DNA from: Caldisericaceae bacterium
GTDB taxonomy: Bacteria; Caldisericota; Caldisericia; Caldisericales; Caldisericaceae
Reading direction: 5' to 3'
Length of the DNA: 5,279 nt
Assembly: GCA_021161495.1 (NCBI GenBank)
Contig: JAGHAO010000180.1
Span: 1-5,279, forward strand
Shown: in pieces, positions 1 to 4,780 of the stretch
How the letters are laid out: each line of letters begins with the position of its first letter
Numbering within the stretch: position 1 is the first letter of the stretch
Notes under the pieces: model-generated
What the model saw: only the letters and a program-made list of their open reading frames with translations
What the model was told of the DNA's origin: nothing
Database searches by the model: none
Program-made: the position numbers and the translations under genes

Positions 1-3
1 CAC

Positions 4-36
4 TTGACAGAAATACGAAAGTTGCTACTATATATA
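4..36 (+). promoter_or_regulatory. Probable sigma-70-type promoter of rpsT
   Basis: A perfect -35 hexamer TTGACA lies at 4-9. The -10 is less certain: TACTAT at 26-31 (spacer 16) or TATATA at 29-34 (spacer 19) in a run of alternating T/A. Either choice puts transcription start at about 37-42, giving a leader of some 22-27 nt that contains the SD. The -35 match is seen directly; which -10 is used is inference. Confidence 0.65.
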
Positions 37-51
37 GGAATTTATTTAATA

Positions 52-56
52 GGAGG
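52..56 (+). promoter_or_regulatory. Ribosome binding site of rpsT
   Basis: GGAGG within AGGAGGT sits 7 nt before the ATG at 64. This strong, well-spaced SD fixes the rpsT start and contrasts with coaD and the PASTA gene in the same window, which have none. Confidence 0.9.
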
Positions 57-63
57 TTGGTAA

Positions 64-318
64 ATGCCGATATTAAAAGCGTCGAAAAAATCCGTTAGAA
101 AAGATGCAAAAAGAAGAGAAAGAAATGAATATTACAGAAACGCCTTAAAACGTGCGCTTGATTTCGCACGTAAGAGCAATTATTCGGAAGAAAAGGTAAA
201 AGAAGCGGTTAAAATAATAGATAAACTTGAAGCAAAAGGCATTCTTCATAAAAATACCGCCGCAAGGAAAAAATCCAAACTTATGATGAAGTTCAATGCG
301 GCAAGAAAAGAAGCCTAA
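64..318 (+). CDS. rpsT: Small ribosomal subunit protein bS20
   Basis: 84-residue, very basic protein of the usual S20 length (about 85-90). S20 binds 16S rRNA early in 30S assembly. Visible family features are the MPILKASKKSVRKD-type N-terminus that follows the 16S rRNA, two long Lys/Arg-rich helices, and the C-terminal signature KGILHKNTAARKKSKL (residues 58-73) followed by a short NAARK tail. The ATG at 64 is supported by a strong SD and the conserved N-terminus. The gene is monocistronic in the window with its own promoter. It converges on holA with only 3 bp between the stop codons, an association also familiar from Firmicutes. Its transcription terminator seems to lie in the antisense of holA at 353-378. 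I see no sign of truncation. Confidence 0.97.
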   Translation: MPILKASKKSVRKDAKRRERNEYYRNALKRALDFARKSNYSEEKVKEAVKIIDKLEAKGILHKNTAARKKSKLMMKFNAARKEA

Positions 319-321
319 AAA

Positions 322-1305
322 TTAAAGTTCTTCTATAAAAAGTCTCAGTGATAGGGGAAGGTCAATTTCCCCTCTTTTACTTTTTATATCCGCGGTTTCA
401 AGTTTGTGAAAATCGGCAATTATATCTTTGAGCGTTGTTTTGTCCGTTATCTTTATAAGTTTGCCCACTACAAACGCAGGATATATTCCCGTTTTCCGTG
501 CAATTTCACTGCGGTTAAGTCCTTTTGCTGATAGTTCCTTGATCATTGCCATTTGCATAAGTGTTTTTAACAGTAGCGAGAGAAGTTGTTCGGGAGCCAC
601 ATTTTCCTTCGATATAATCTCTCCGAATGTTTTTAAGGCGGCATTCTTTTTATGCGCTATTATTTCGTCAACGAGCGTAAATATCCTCGCCTGAGGCATT
701 GCCTCCACAACCTTCTGAACATCGTCTTTGGTTATCGTATTTCTCTCGCCTACGTAAAGAGACAGTTTTTTAATTTCCGAAGAAATTGTGTACAGGTTGT
801 GATCCAGCCTTTCAATAAGTTCGTTGATTGCATCTTTTTGAATCTTTTTCCCCGATGCGTTTGCTTTGTCTTTTATCCATTTTCTCAATACCGGCAGAGT
901 TAAAGAATACTCTTTTACAAAGACGGCGTCCTTTTCCGAAACCGAAGGTGGCTTTGTTTTGGAGGCGGACAGGATAACAAGCACGGAAAATTCGGGAACC
1001 GTATTTTTCAAAACTTTGCTTAATTCCGATTTTTTGAACTTATCCGCATTTTTGATTATGATAACTCTCTTTTTCCCGAAGGGAGGGGATTCAAGCATTC
1101 TAATCACTTCGGATGCGGTTGAAGAGTTTCCGTCCAACTCGGAATAATCAAAAACTTCGGTATTCTTATCCAAAGAGGTTTTCTTAATTCCGTCCGATAT
1201 CTGAAATTTAAGATAATCTCCGTCCGCACCAAAAAGGAGGTACAACTTGTGTACCTCGCCTTTTTTCAAATCACGCAGGACTTCTATTGCCGTTTGTTCA
1301 ATCAT
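322..1305 (-). CDS. holA: DNA polymerase III subunit delta
   Basis: 327-residue protein of the usual HolA length (about 320-345). Delta is the clamp-loader 'wrench' that opens the beta sliding clamp during replication. Visible family features are the N-terminal YLLFGADGDYL (residues 22-32) opening the AAA+-like domain I, then LESPPFGKKRVIIIKNAD (71-88). A domain II segment follows with LPVLRKWIKDKANASGKKI (137-155) and LDHNLYTISSEIKKLSLY (167-184). An all-helical domain III from about 205 ends in KSKRGEIDLPLSLRLFIEEL (308-327). The ATG overlaps the asnS stop as ATGA, with only a weak purine-rich SD, so translation is probably coupled to asnS. It shares the asnS promoter. The 3' end converges on rpsT and carries the rpsT terminator in antisense. 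No convincing terminator for holA itself is visible. Confidence 0.96.
   Translation of the reverse strand: MIEQTAIEVLRDLKKGEVHKLYLLFGADGDYLKFQISDGIKKTSLDKNTEVFDYSELDGNSSTASEVIRMLESPPFGKKRVIIIKNADKFKKSELSKVLKNTVPEFSVLVILSASKTKPPSVSEKDAVFVKEYSLTLPVLRKWIKDKANASGKKIQKDAINELIERLDHNLYTISSEIKKLSLYVGERNTITKDDVQKVVEAMPQARIFTLVDEIIAHKKNAALKTFGEIISKENVAPEQLLSLLLKTLMQMAMIKELSAKGLNRSEIARKTGIYPAFVVGKLIKITDKTTLKDIIADFHKLETADIKSKRGEIDLPLSLRLFIEEL
353..385 (+). terminator. Probable intrinsic terminator of rpsT, inside the holA coding region
   Basis: On the + strand AGGGGAA (353-359) pairs perfectly with TTCCCCT (367-373). The loop is 7 nt, or 5 nt if the 360 G / 366 T wobble closes. The stem is followed by CTTTTACTTTTTAT (374-387), a U-rich tail. 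It begins 35 nt after the rpsT stop. On the minus strand the same bases encode HolA residues 311-318. The reverse-strand hairpin is not directly followed by a T-run, so this looks one-directional, serving rpsT. Termination itself is inference. Confidence 0.72.
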
Positions 1306-2585
1306 GGATAAATCTTTTCAAGAAGCCTCGGGAAGGGAATTGTTTCCCTTACGTGAGGGAGTTTTGCAATCCAGGCAACGGTTCTTTCCAATCCTATTCC
1401 GAAACCTCCGTGCGGAACACTTCCGTATTTCCTCAAATCAAGATACCATTTGTAATCTTCTTCGGAAAGATTATTTTCTTTTATCCTTTTCAATAGAAGG
1501 TCATAATCGTCTATTCTTTGACTGCCGCCGATTATTTCCCCGTATCCTTCCGGTGCGAGCAAGTCTGCCGCAAGCACTGTTTTCGGGTCTTCGGGATCGG
1601 GTTTCATATAAAACGCCTTGGATTCGACGGGAAAGTGGTGAACAAATACGGGTTTTTCGAACTGCGCTGCAAGGATCGTTTCCTCGTCTCCGCCGAAATC
1701 GTCTCCCCATTCAAGGTGCTTTCCGTGTTTTTCCAAAATTTCAAGCGCTTCTTTGTACGAAATTTTGGGGAAAGGCGGTTTCACTTTTTCCAAAACAGTG
1801 GTGTCTCTTCCTATGATTTCAAGTTCGTTTTTGCAGTTTTTCAAAACTTCCTGCACGACATAGGTAATCATATCTTCCTGAAGTTTCATATTTTCTTCGA
1901 ATGTAATATAGGCAATTTCCGGCTCAAGCATCCAGAACTCCATAAGATGCCTTCTTGTTTTGGATTTCTCCGCCCTGAACGTAGGGCCGAAACAGTAAAC
2001 TTTTCCGAATGCCATTGCCGCAGCCTCCATATACAGTTGCCCGCTTTGAGAGAGGAATGCGGGTTTCCCGAAATAATCCGTCTCGAACAACGTCGTGGAG
2101 CCTTCGCAGGCGTTCGGAGTGAGAATCGGTGCGTCAACAAGAGTAAACCCTCTGCTATCGAAAAAGTCCCTAAGGGATTTTTCTATTCTGTGGCGTATCC
2201 TAAGAATTGCCCACTGCCTTTTTGACCTGAGCCAAAGATGCCTGTGTTCCATAAGGAAACCTACACCGTGCTCTTTCGGCGTTATGGGGTAGTCTTTCGT
2301 GAGTTGAACAATCCGTAAATCCTTCAGTAGAAGTTCGTATCCCCCGGGTGCCCTTTTGTCTTCTCTTATCGTTCCTTTTACAATTACCGAAGATTCCTGC
2401 GTTACCTTCTTTGCTCTTTCGAATACATCTTCCGGAACGTCGTTTTTCGAAACCACGGATTGTATAATTCCCGTTCCGTCTCTAATAAGCAAGAACAATA
2501 TTTTCCCGCTGGATCTCGTATTGTAAATCCATCCTTTGATTTCAACTTCTTTTCCCACATTATTTTTGGCTTCATTTATGTACAT
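1302..2585 (-). CDS. asnS: Asparaginyl-tRNA synthetase (class II)
   Basis: 427-residue class IIb synthetase that charges tRNA(Asn) with asparagine in the cytoplasm; the length is normal. An N-terminal OB-fold anticodon-binding domain (about 10-95) has GKEVEIKGWIYNTRSSGKI (11-29). The catalytic core follows: motif 1 around 128-155 (ending DAPILTP), motif 2 with FRAEKSKTRRHLMEFWMLEPE (203-223), and motif 3 with GGFGIGLER (393-401) ending in IPFPR (416-420). AsnRS rather than archaeal-type AspRS is favoured by VESKAFYMK (320-328), GGSQRIDDYDLLLKRI (353-368) and WYLDLRKYGSVPHGGFG (380-396). A residual chance of a non-discriminating enzyme cannot be excluded by eye. An in-frame TGA shortly upstream leaves ATG 2585 as the first start. 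The best SD is 21 nt away (see the hairpin entry). A strong promoter lies just upstream, and the gene overlaps holA by ATGA. Confidence 0.96.
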   Translation of the reverse strand: MYINEAKNNVGKEVEIKGWIYNTRSSGKILFLLIRDGTGIIQSVVSKNDVPEDVFERAKKVTQESSVIVKGTIREDKRAPGGYELLLKDLRIVQLTKDYPITPKEHGVGFLMEHRHLWLRSKRQWAILRIRHRIEKSLRDFFDSRGFTLVDAPILTPNACEGSTTLFETDYFGKPAFLSQSGQLYMEAAAMAFGKVYCFGPTFRAEKSKTRRHLMEFWMLEPEIAYITFEENMKLQEDMITYVVQEVLKNCKNELEIIGRDTTVLEKVKPPFPKISYKEALEILEKHGKHLEWGDDFGGDEETILAAQFEKPVFVHHFPVESKAFYMKPDPEDPKTVLAADLLAPEGYGEIIGGSQRIDDYDLLLKRIKENNLSEEDYKWYLDLRKYGSVPHGGFGIGLERTVAWIAKLPHVRETIPFPRLLEKIYP

Positions 2586-2591
2586 TTTCTT

Positions 2592-2613
2592 CCCTGTAAG
2601 GGGTCACCTCCTT
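2592..2613 (-). promoter_or_regulatory. Unusually distant SD plus spacer hairpin in the asnS leader
   Basis: AAGGAGGTGA (2613-2604) is a 10-nt perfect complement of the usual 16S 3' end. GGAGG, however, ends 21 nt before the asnS ATG, about twice to three times the normal spacing, and no alternative start codon lies at a normal distance. Between them CCCT (2602-2599) and AGGG (2595-2592) form a perfect 4-bp stem with a TAC loop. Folding it leaves an effective spacer of about 10 nt. A weaker SD, AGGG followed by AAGAAA, overlaps the 3' arm and would be hidden by the hairpin. Bases seen; use of the fold is inference. Confidence 0.5.
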
Positions 2614-2636
2614 GAATTTGAAATATGCTTTCGGAA

Positions 2637-2665
2637 ATTTTACAACGTAGGCGAATAAAAGTCAA
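2637..2665 (-). promoter_or_regulatory. Near-consensus promoter for asnS-holA
   Basis: On the minus strand TTGACT (2665-2660), a 17-bp spacer and TAAAAT (2642-2637) match the sigma-70 consensus 5/6 and 5/6 at ideal spacing. Predicted transcription start is near 2630, giving a leader of about 45 nt. That is far too short for a T-box. The -35 starts 7 bp after the DUF177 stop codon, so asnS-holA is an independent unit that may also receive read-through from the coaD operon. Confidence 0.82.
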
Positions 2666-2678
2666 TAAATTTTTATTC
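2653..2678 (-). repeat. 8-bp perfect inverted repeat around the asnS -35 box
   Basis: GAATAAAA (2678-2671) and TTTTATTC (2660-2653) are exact reverse complements separated by 10 bp. The pair brackets and partly overlaps the -35 hexamer TTGACT, and includes the DUF177 stop codon. It is entirely AT-rich with no GC stem, so it is a poor terminator. It could be an operator half-site pair or chance in AT-rich DNA. Confidence 0.4.
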
Positions 2679-3101
2679 TGTTTTTGCTCTGCAAACCGGA
2701 CAGAGAGGGTACGGAGGAAGATTTTCAATTATTATTTGCCTCGCAATTTCTTCCGTATCTATAAAAATGCCGTTATATGTGTACACGTCTAACTCTTCCA
2801 GCTCTCTGTTTTCTCTTCCGCTGTTTCCCGATGCGAATTTTTCGGGTATATATGATTCCGAAAACGGGATCTCGAATTCCTGTTCGAACTCGGACAGGCA
2901 TTTCACACAGGTAAGAATTACTTTGGCTTTTAATGTTCCTTCGAAATAAACTTCTTCTTTGCCTGCATATTCCATAAAACCGTTTATCGTAATCGGGGAA
3001 ACGAGTTTCGCATTTTCTCCCAACTTTATTTTGTTTTGCGGAATTTTTTCGTTTATCTTTATTTTTCTATTCGTTATTATATTTTGAAGTTGAATCTTCA
3101 C
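2673..3101 (-). CDS. yceD: YceD/DUF177 family protein (23S rRNA accumulation factor family)
   Basis: 142-residue protein. An MKIQLQNII-type N-terminus, a beta-rich middle with GFMEYAGKEEVYFEGTLKAKVILTCVKCLSEFEQEF (41-76) and the DxEEIARQIIIENLPPYPLCPVC tail are typical of DUF177 (YceD in E. coli, YlbN in Bacillus). In E. coli YceD is linked to 23S rRNA accumulation, and the gene usually precedes rpmF. Four cysteines in two CxxC pairs (65/68, 134/137) could bind a metal. The tail looks shortened: the Cys-rich stretch usually found between the 'LPxxPLC' and 'CPxCG' elements is missing, so the protein ends soon after CPVC. The start is GTG (3101), supported by the conserved MKI opening and GGGAGGG 12 nt upstream. 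It overlaps the upstream gene by 35 bp in another frame. No rpmF follows; only 87 bp separate it from asnS. Confidence 0.85.
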   Translation of the reverse strand: MKIQLQNIITNRKIKINEKIPQNKIKLGENAKLVSPITINGFMEYAGKEEVYFEGTLKAKVILTCVKCLSEFEQEFEIPFSESYIPEKFASGNSGRENRELEELDVYTYNGIFIDTEEIARQIIIENLPPYPLCPVCRAKTE

Positions 3102-3546
3102 TTAAAAAACTTTCCCTCCCTTCTCTTACCACATTTTTTGCTTTATCCAATACGGATTCCACTTTTGCAAGCAACTGCGCACTGTAATTCTCCGCTTCCG
3201 AAATTATGGAATTTGCCTCTTCGCGCGCTTCTTTCAATATTCTTTCCCTTTCTTCTTTTGCTTCTTTTACTATGTCGGACTCGGCTATCATTCTTTCTCT
3301 CTCTTCCTTTGCTTTTCTTATTATATTTTCACTTTCTTTATATGCGTTTTCTATTATTTCGTTTCTTTTCCTGTCAATCATAAATGCCTTTTTCATTTCT
3401 CCCGGCATCGAGTTTTCAATTATTGATATTCTTTTTAGCAACTCGTCTCTATCCACACTTACAAATCGTGAGAATGGAACTCTCTTTGCATTCTCAATTG
3501 ATTCTTTAAGTTTTTTAAGTTCCTCTATAACGGAATTTTCATTCAT
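3067..3546 (-). CDS. Conserved hendecad-repeat coiled-coil protein of the coaD operon
   Basis: 159-residue cytoplasmic protein, no signal peptide or membrane segment. The conserved-looking N-terminal part (about 4-52) carries VIEELKKLKESIENAKRVPFS followed by VDRDELLKRI and a MPGE element. I recall this pattern from small Clostridia proteins encoded directly after coaD and often labelled 'ATPase', a label not backed here by any Walker motif. From about 55 to 137 it is a charged helix built of 11-residue units: FMIDRKRNEII, ENAYKESENII, RKAKEERERMI, a 6-residue break AESDIV, then KEAKEERERIL, KEAREEANSII and SEAENYSAQLL. Hendecads favour right-handed coiled coils, as in ATP-synthase peripheral stalks. 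The ATG at 3546 is chosen over one 36 bp upstream because GAAGGTGAT lies just before it and ATGA overlaps the coaD stop. Function unknown; DivIVA- or stalk-like scaffolding is a guess. Confidence 0.85.
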   Translation of the reverse strand: MNENSVIEELKKLKESIENAKRVPFSRFVSVDRDELLKRISIIENSMPGEMKKAFMIDRKRNEIIENAYKESENIIRKAKEERERMIAESDIVKEAKEERERILKEAREEANSIISEAENYSAQLLAKVESVLDKAKNVVREGRESFLSEDSTSKYNNE

Positions 3547-4025
3547 CTTATCACCTTCTTTTTTAATTTTTTGATGACACATCCCGGAACAAATCCGGAA
3601 ACGTCACCTTCGTAAGAGGCGATCTCCCTTACGAGACTGGAACTTAAAAAGATATATTTCCTGCTACTCATAACAAAAACTGTTTCCATCTCAGGATAAA
3701 GTGTGGAATTTGTCAGCGCCATTTGAAATTCGTAATCGAAATCGGAAACGGCGCGTAACCCTCTGAGGACAAATCGAATTTTATTTTCTTTGAGATATTC
3801 CACAAGCAGTTTATCAAGTGTCGCAACCTGCACATTGGGAATATCTTTCGTTGCGCATTTAACCAATTCAAGACGCTCCTCAAGGTTAAATAGCGTATGC
3901 TTTTCCTTTCTGATTGCAACAAGAACAATAAGATTATCGAAAATTTCGGCACCTCTCCTTATCACGTCAAGATGCCCGTTTGTTATAGGGTCAAACGTCC
4001 CAGGGTAAACTGCGGTTTTTTTCAT
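3543..4025 (-). CDS. coaD: Phosphopantetheine adenylyltransferase
   Basis: 160-residue enzyme of normal CoaD length. It makes dephospho-CoA from ATP and 4'-phosphopantetheine, the penultimate step of CoA synthesis, usually as a hexamer. The nucleotidyltransferase signature T10-F-D-P-I-T-N-G-H18 is intact. Lys42, the VLRGLRAVSDFDYE block (86-99, with Arg88 and Arg91) and the FLSSSLVRE segment (126-134) match the ATP and pantetheine sites. The N-terminus aligns residue for residue with known CoaD, and an in-frame TAA lies just upstream, so ATG 4025 must be the start. Only 5 nt separate it from a TATAAT box and there is no SD, so a leaderless mRNA is expected. It heads the coaD / coiled-coil / yceD unit; its stop overlaps the next start as ATGA. 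Confidence 0.97.
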   Translation of the reverse strand: MKKTAVYPGTFDPITNGHLDVIRRGAEIFDNLIVLVAIRKEKHTLFNLEERLELVKCATKDIPNVQVATLDKLLVEYLKENKIRFVLRGLRAVSDFDYEFQMALTNSTLYPEMETVFVMSSRKYIFLSSSLVREIASYEGDVSGFVPGCVIKKLKKKVIR

Positions 4026-4030
4026 ACTTA

Positions 4031-4058
4031 ATTATACCGTTTTGTTTTATTGTTGCAA
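4031..4058 (-). promoter_or_regulatory. coaD promoter with predicted leaderless start
   Basis: On the minus strand TTGCAA (4058-4053), a 16-bp spacer and a perfect TATAAT (4036-4031) precede the coaD ATG by only 5 nt. Usual start selection 6-8 nt after the -10 falls on the ATG itself. No purine-rich SD lies in between. The -35 is shared, on the opposite strand, with the PASTA gene promoter. Confidence 0.75.
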
Positions 4059-4080
4059 ATTGGCTAATTTTGAATAAAAT
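4053..4080 (+). promoter_or_regulatory. PASTA-lipoprotein/rpe promoter with predicted leaderless start
   Basis: On the + strand the same TTGCAA (4053-4058), a 16-bp spacer and TAAAAT (4075-4080) stand 7 nt before the ATG at 4088. Predicted transcription start is at about 4087-4088, and no SD is visible. TTGCAA is its own reverse complement, so one hexamer can serve as -35 in both directions. The -35 is only a 4/6 match to TTGACA; activator help is possible. Confidence 0.62.
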
Positions 4081-4087
4081 AACATCG

Positions 4088-4780
4088 ATGAAGAAAAATA
4101 TAAGAATAACGGTAGTTCTATTGTTGATTTTGTTTGCAGGCATTCTTTTGCCAGGGTGTTCCGCAAAGGAAAAAGCGAAGACGGTTGAAGTTCCGTCCGT
4201 TATTAATATGAAAATAAGCGACGCCGAGAAGGCGTTGGAAGAACAGGGACTTATGCTTCAAGTGGTTAAATCGCAACCTTCGAATAGTGTCCCCATCGAT
4301 TGTATTATATCGCAAAATCCTATGCCCGGGGAAAAAGTAAAACAGGGCACAATAATCAAGGCCGTTATAAGCGGCGGCTCCGAAAATACCACGGTGCCGG
4401 ATCTTACCGGAAAATCATTTGAAGAAGCCGTTTCCATTTTGCAGAGTAAAAATTTGAATTTAGGGGATATCTCCGAGAAAGAAAACGATGCGCCTGTGGG
4501 AACGGTGCTCTCTCAGCACCCTGCGCCTGGAACTGTCGTAGAGCCCGGATCCGAAGTGAAACTTACCGTTAGCATAGGCAAGTTCGTCACTATGCCCAAT
4601 GTTATAGGTATGAATGTGGATAAGGCAAAAAGTTTGCTTGAATCTCAGGGGTTTAGAGTAACGAAGATAGATACCACGGATACAGTAAAAGTTTCAGGAA
4701 AAATCGTTCTGTATCAATACCCGATGCCGGAGCTCAAAGTAAGGCCGGGTGTGGAAGTAAGGTTAAGGATTTCGAAATGA
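4088..4780 (+). CDS. Lipoprotein with three PASTA domains, no kinase domain
   Basis: 230 residues from the ATG at 4088, chosen because it gives a classical lipoprotein signal: basic MKKNIR, hydrophobic 7-21, then L-P-G-C with Cys24 as the lipidated residue. Pro at -2 is unusual but the rest of the lipobox fits. An in-frame TTG at 4070 would add six residues without an SD. Three PASTA repeats follow: about 32-96 (VPSVINMKISDAEKAL ... NPMPGEKVKQG), 101-163 (VPDLTGKSFEEAVSIL ... HPAPGTVVEPGS) and 166-229 (MPNVIGMNVDKAKSLL ... YPMPELKVRPG). PASTA domains bind muropeptides or peptidoglycan in PrkC/StkP kinases and some PBPs, so wall sensing or binding at the outer face of the membrane is inferred. 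The stop overlaps rpe by ATGA; in Firmicutes the PASTA kinase gene sits close upstream of rpe. It has no catalytic domain. Confidence 0.88.
   Translation: MKKNIRITVVLLLILFAGILLPGCSAKEKAKTVEVPSVINMKISDAEKALEEQGLMLQVVKSQPSNSVPIDCIISQNPMPGEKVKQGTIIKAVISGGSENTTVPDLTGKSFEEAVSILQSKNLNLGDISEKENDAPVGTVLSQHPAPGTVVEPGSEVKLTVSIGKFVTMPNVIGMNVDKAKSLLESQGFRVTKIDTTDTVKVSGKIVLYQYPMPELKVRPGVEVRLRISK

Noticed and set aside
259..302. Possible minus-strand terminator for holA inside rpsT (GCCGCA/TGCGGC arms around a 32-nt loop, then a T-run)
   Set aside because: The arms come from two similar Ala-Ala-Arg codon stretches in bS20 (NTAARK and FNAARK). The loop is large and the fold is not convincing as an intrinsic terminator.
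1247..1816. 189-codon + strand frame spanning the asnS/holA junction in antisense
   Set aside because: Shadow of two well-identified genes; Arg/Phe-rich with no domain or credible ribosome binding site.
1518..2225. Long open frame of 235 codons on the + strand, antisense to asnS
   Set aside because: It lies wholly opposite the clear asnS gene, has a Phe/Cys/Arg-rich composition typical of a reverse-frame shadow, no SD, and no recognisable domain.
2586..2672. T-box or other riboswitch upstream of asnS
   Set aside because: The predicted leader is only about 45 nt, with no T-box sequence, specifier domain or terminator hairpin.
3206..3574. Ser/Phe/Leu-rich + strand frame of 122 codons that looks membrane-like
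   Set aside because: It is the antisense of the Glu/Lys/Arg-rich coiled coil; GAA/AAA/AGA codons read backward give Phe, Ser and Leu.
3547..3582. Upstream ATG extending the coiled-coil protein by 12 residues
   Set aside because: The extension overlaps coaD codons, whereas the ATG at 3546 has a well-placed GAAGGTGAT SD and an ATGA overlap with the coaD stop.
4070..4087. TTG start giving a six-residue longer PASTA lipoprotein
   Set aside because: No SD, overlaps the predicted -10 box, and places extra residues before a signal peptide that is already complete from the ATG at 4088.
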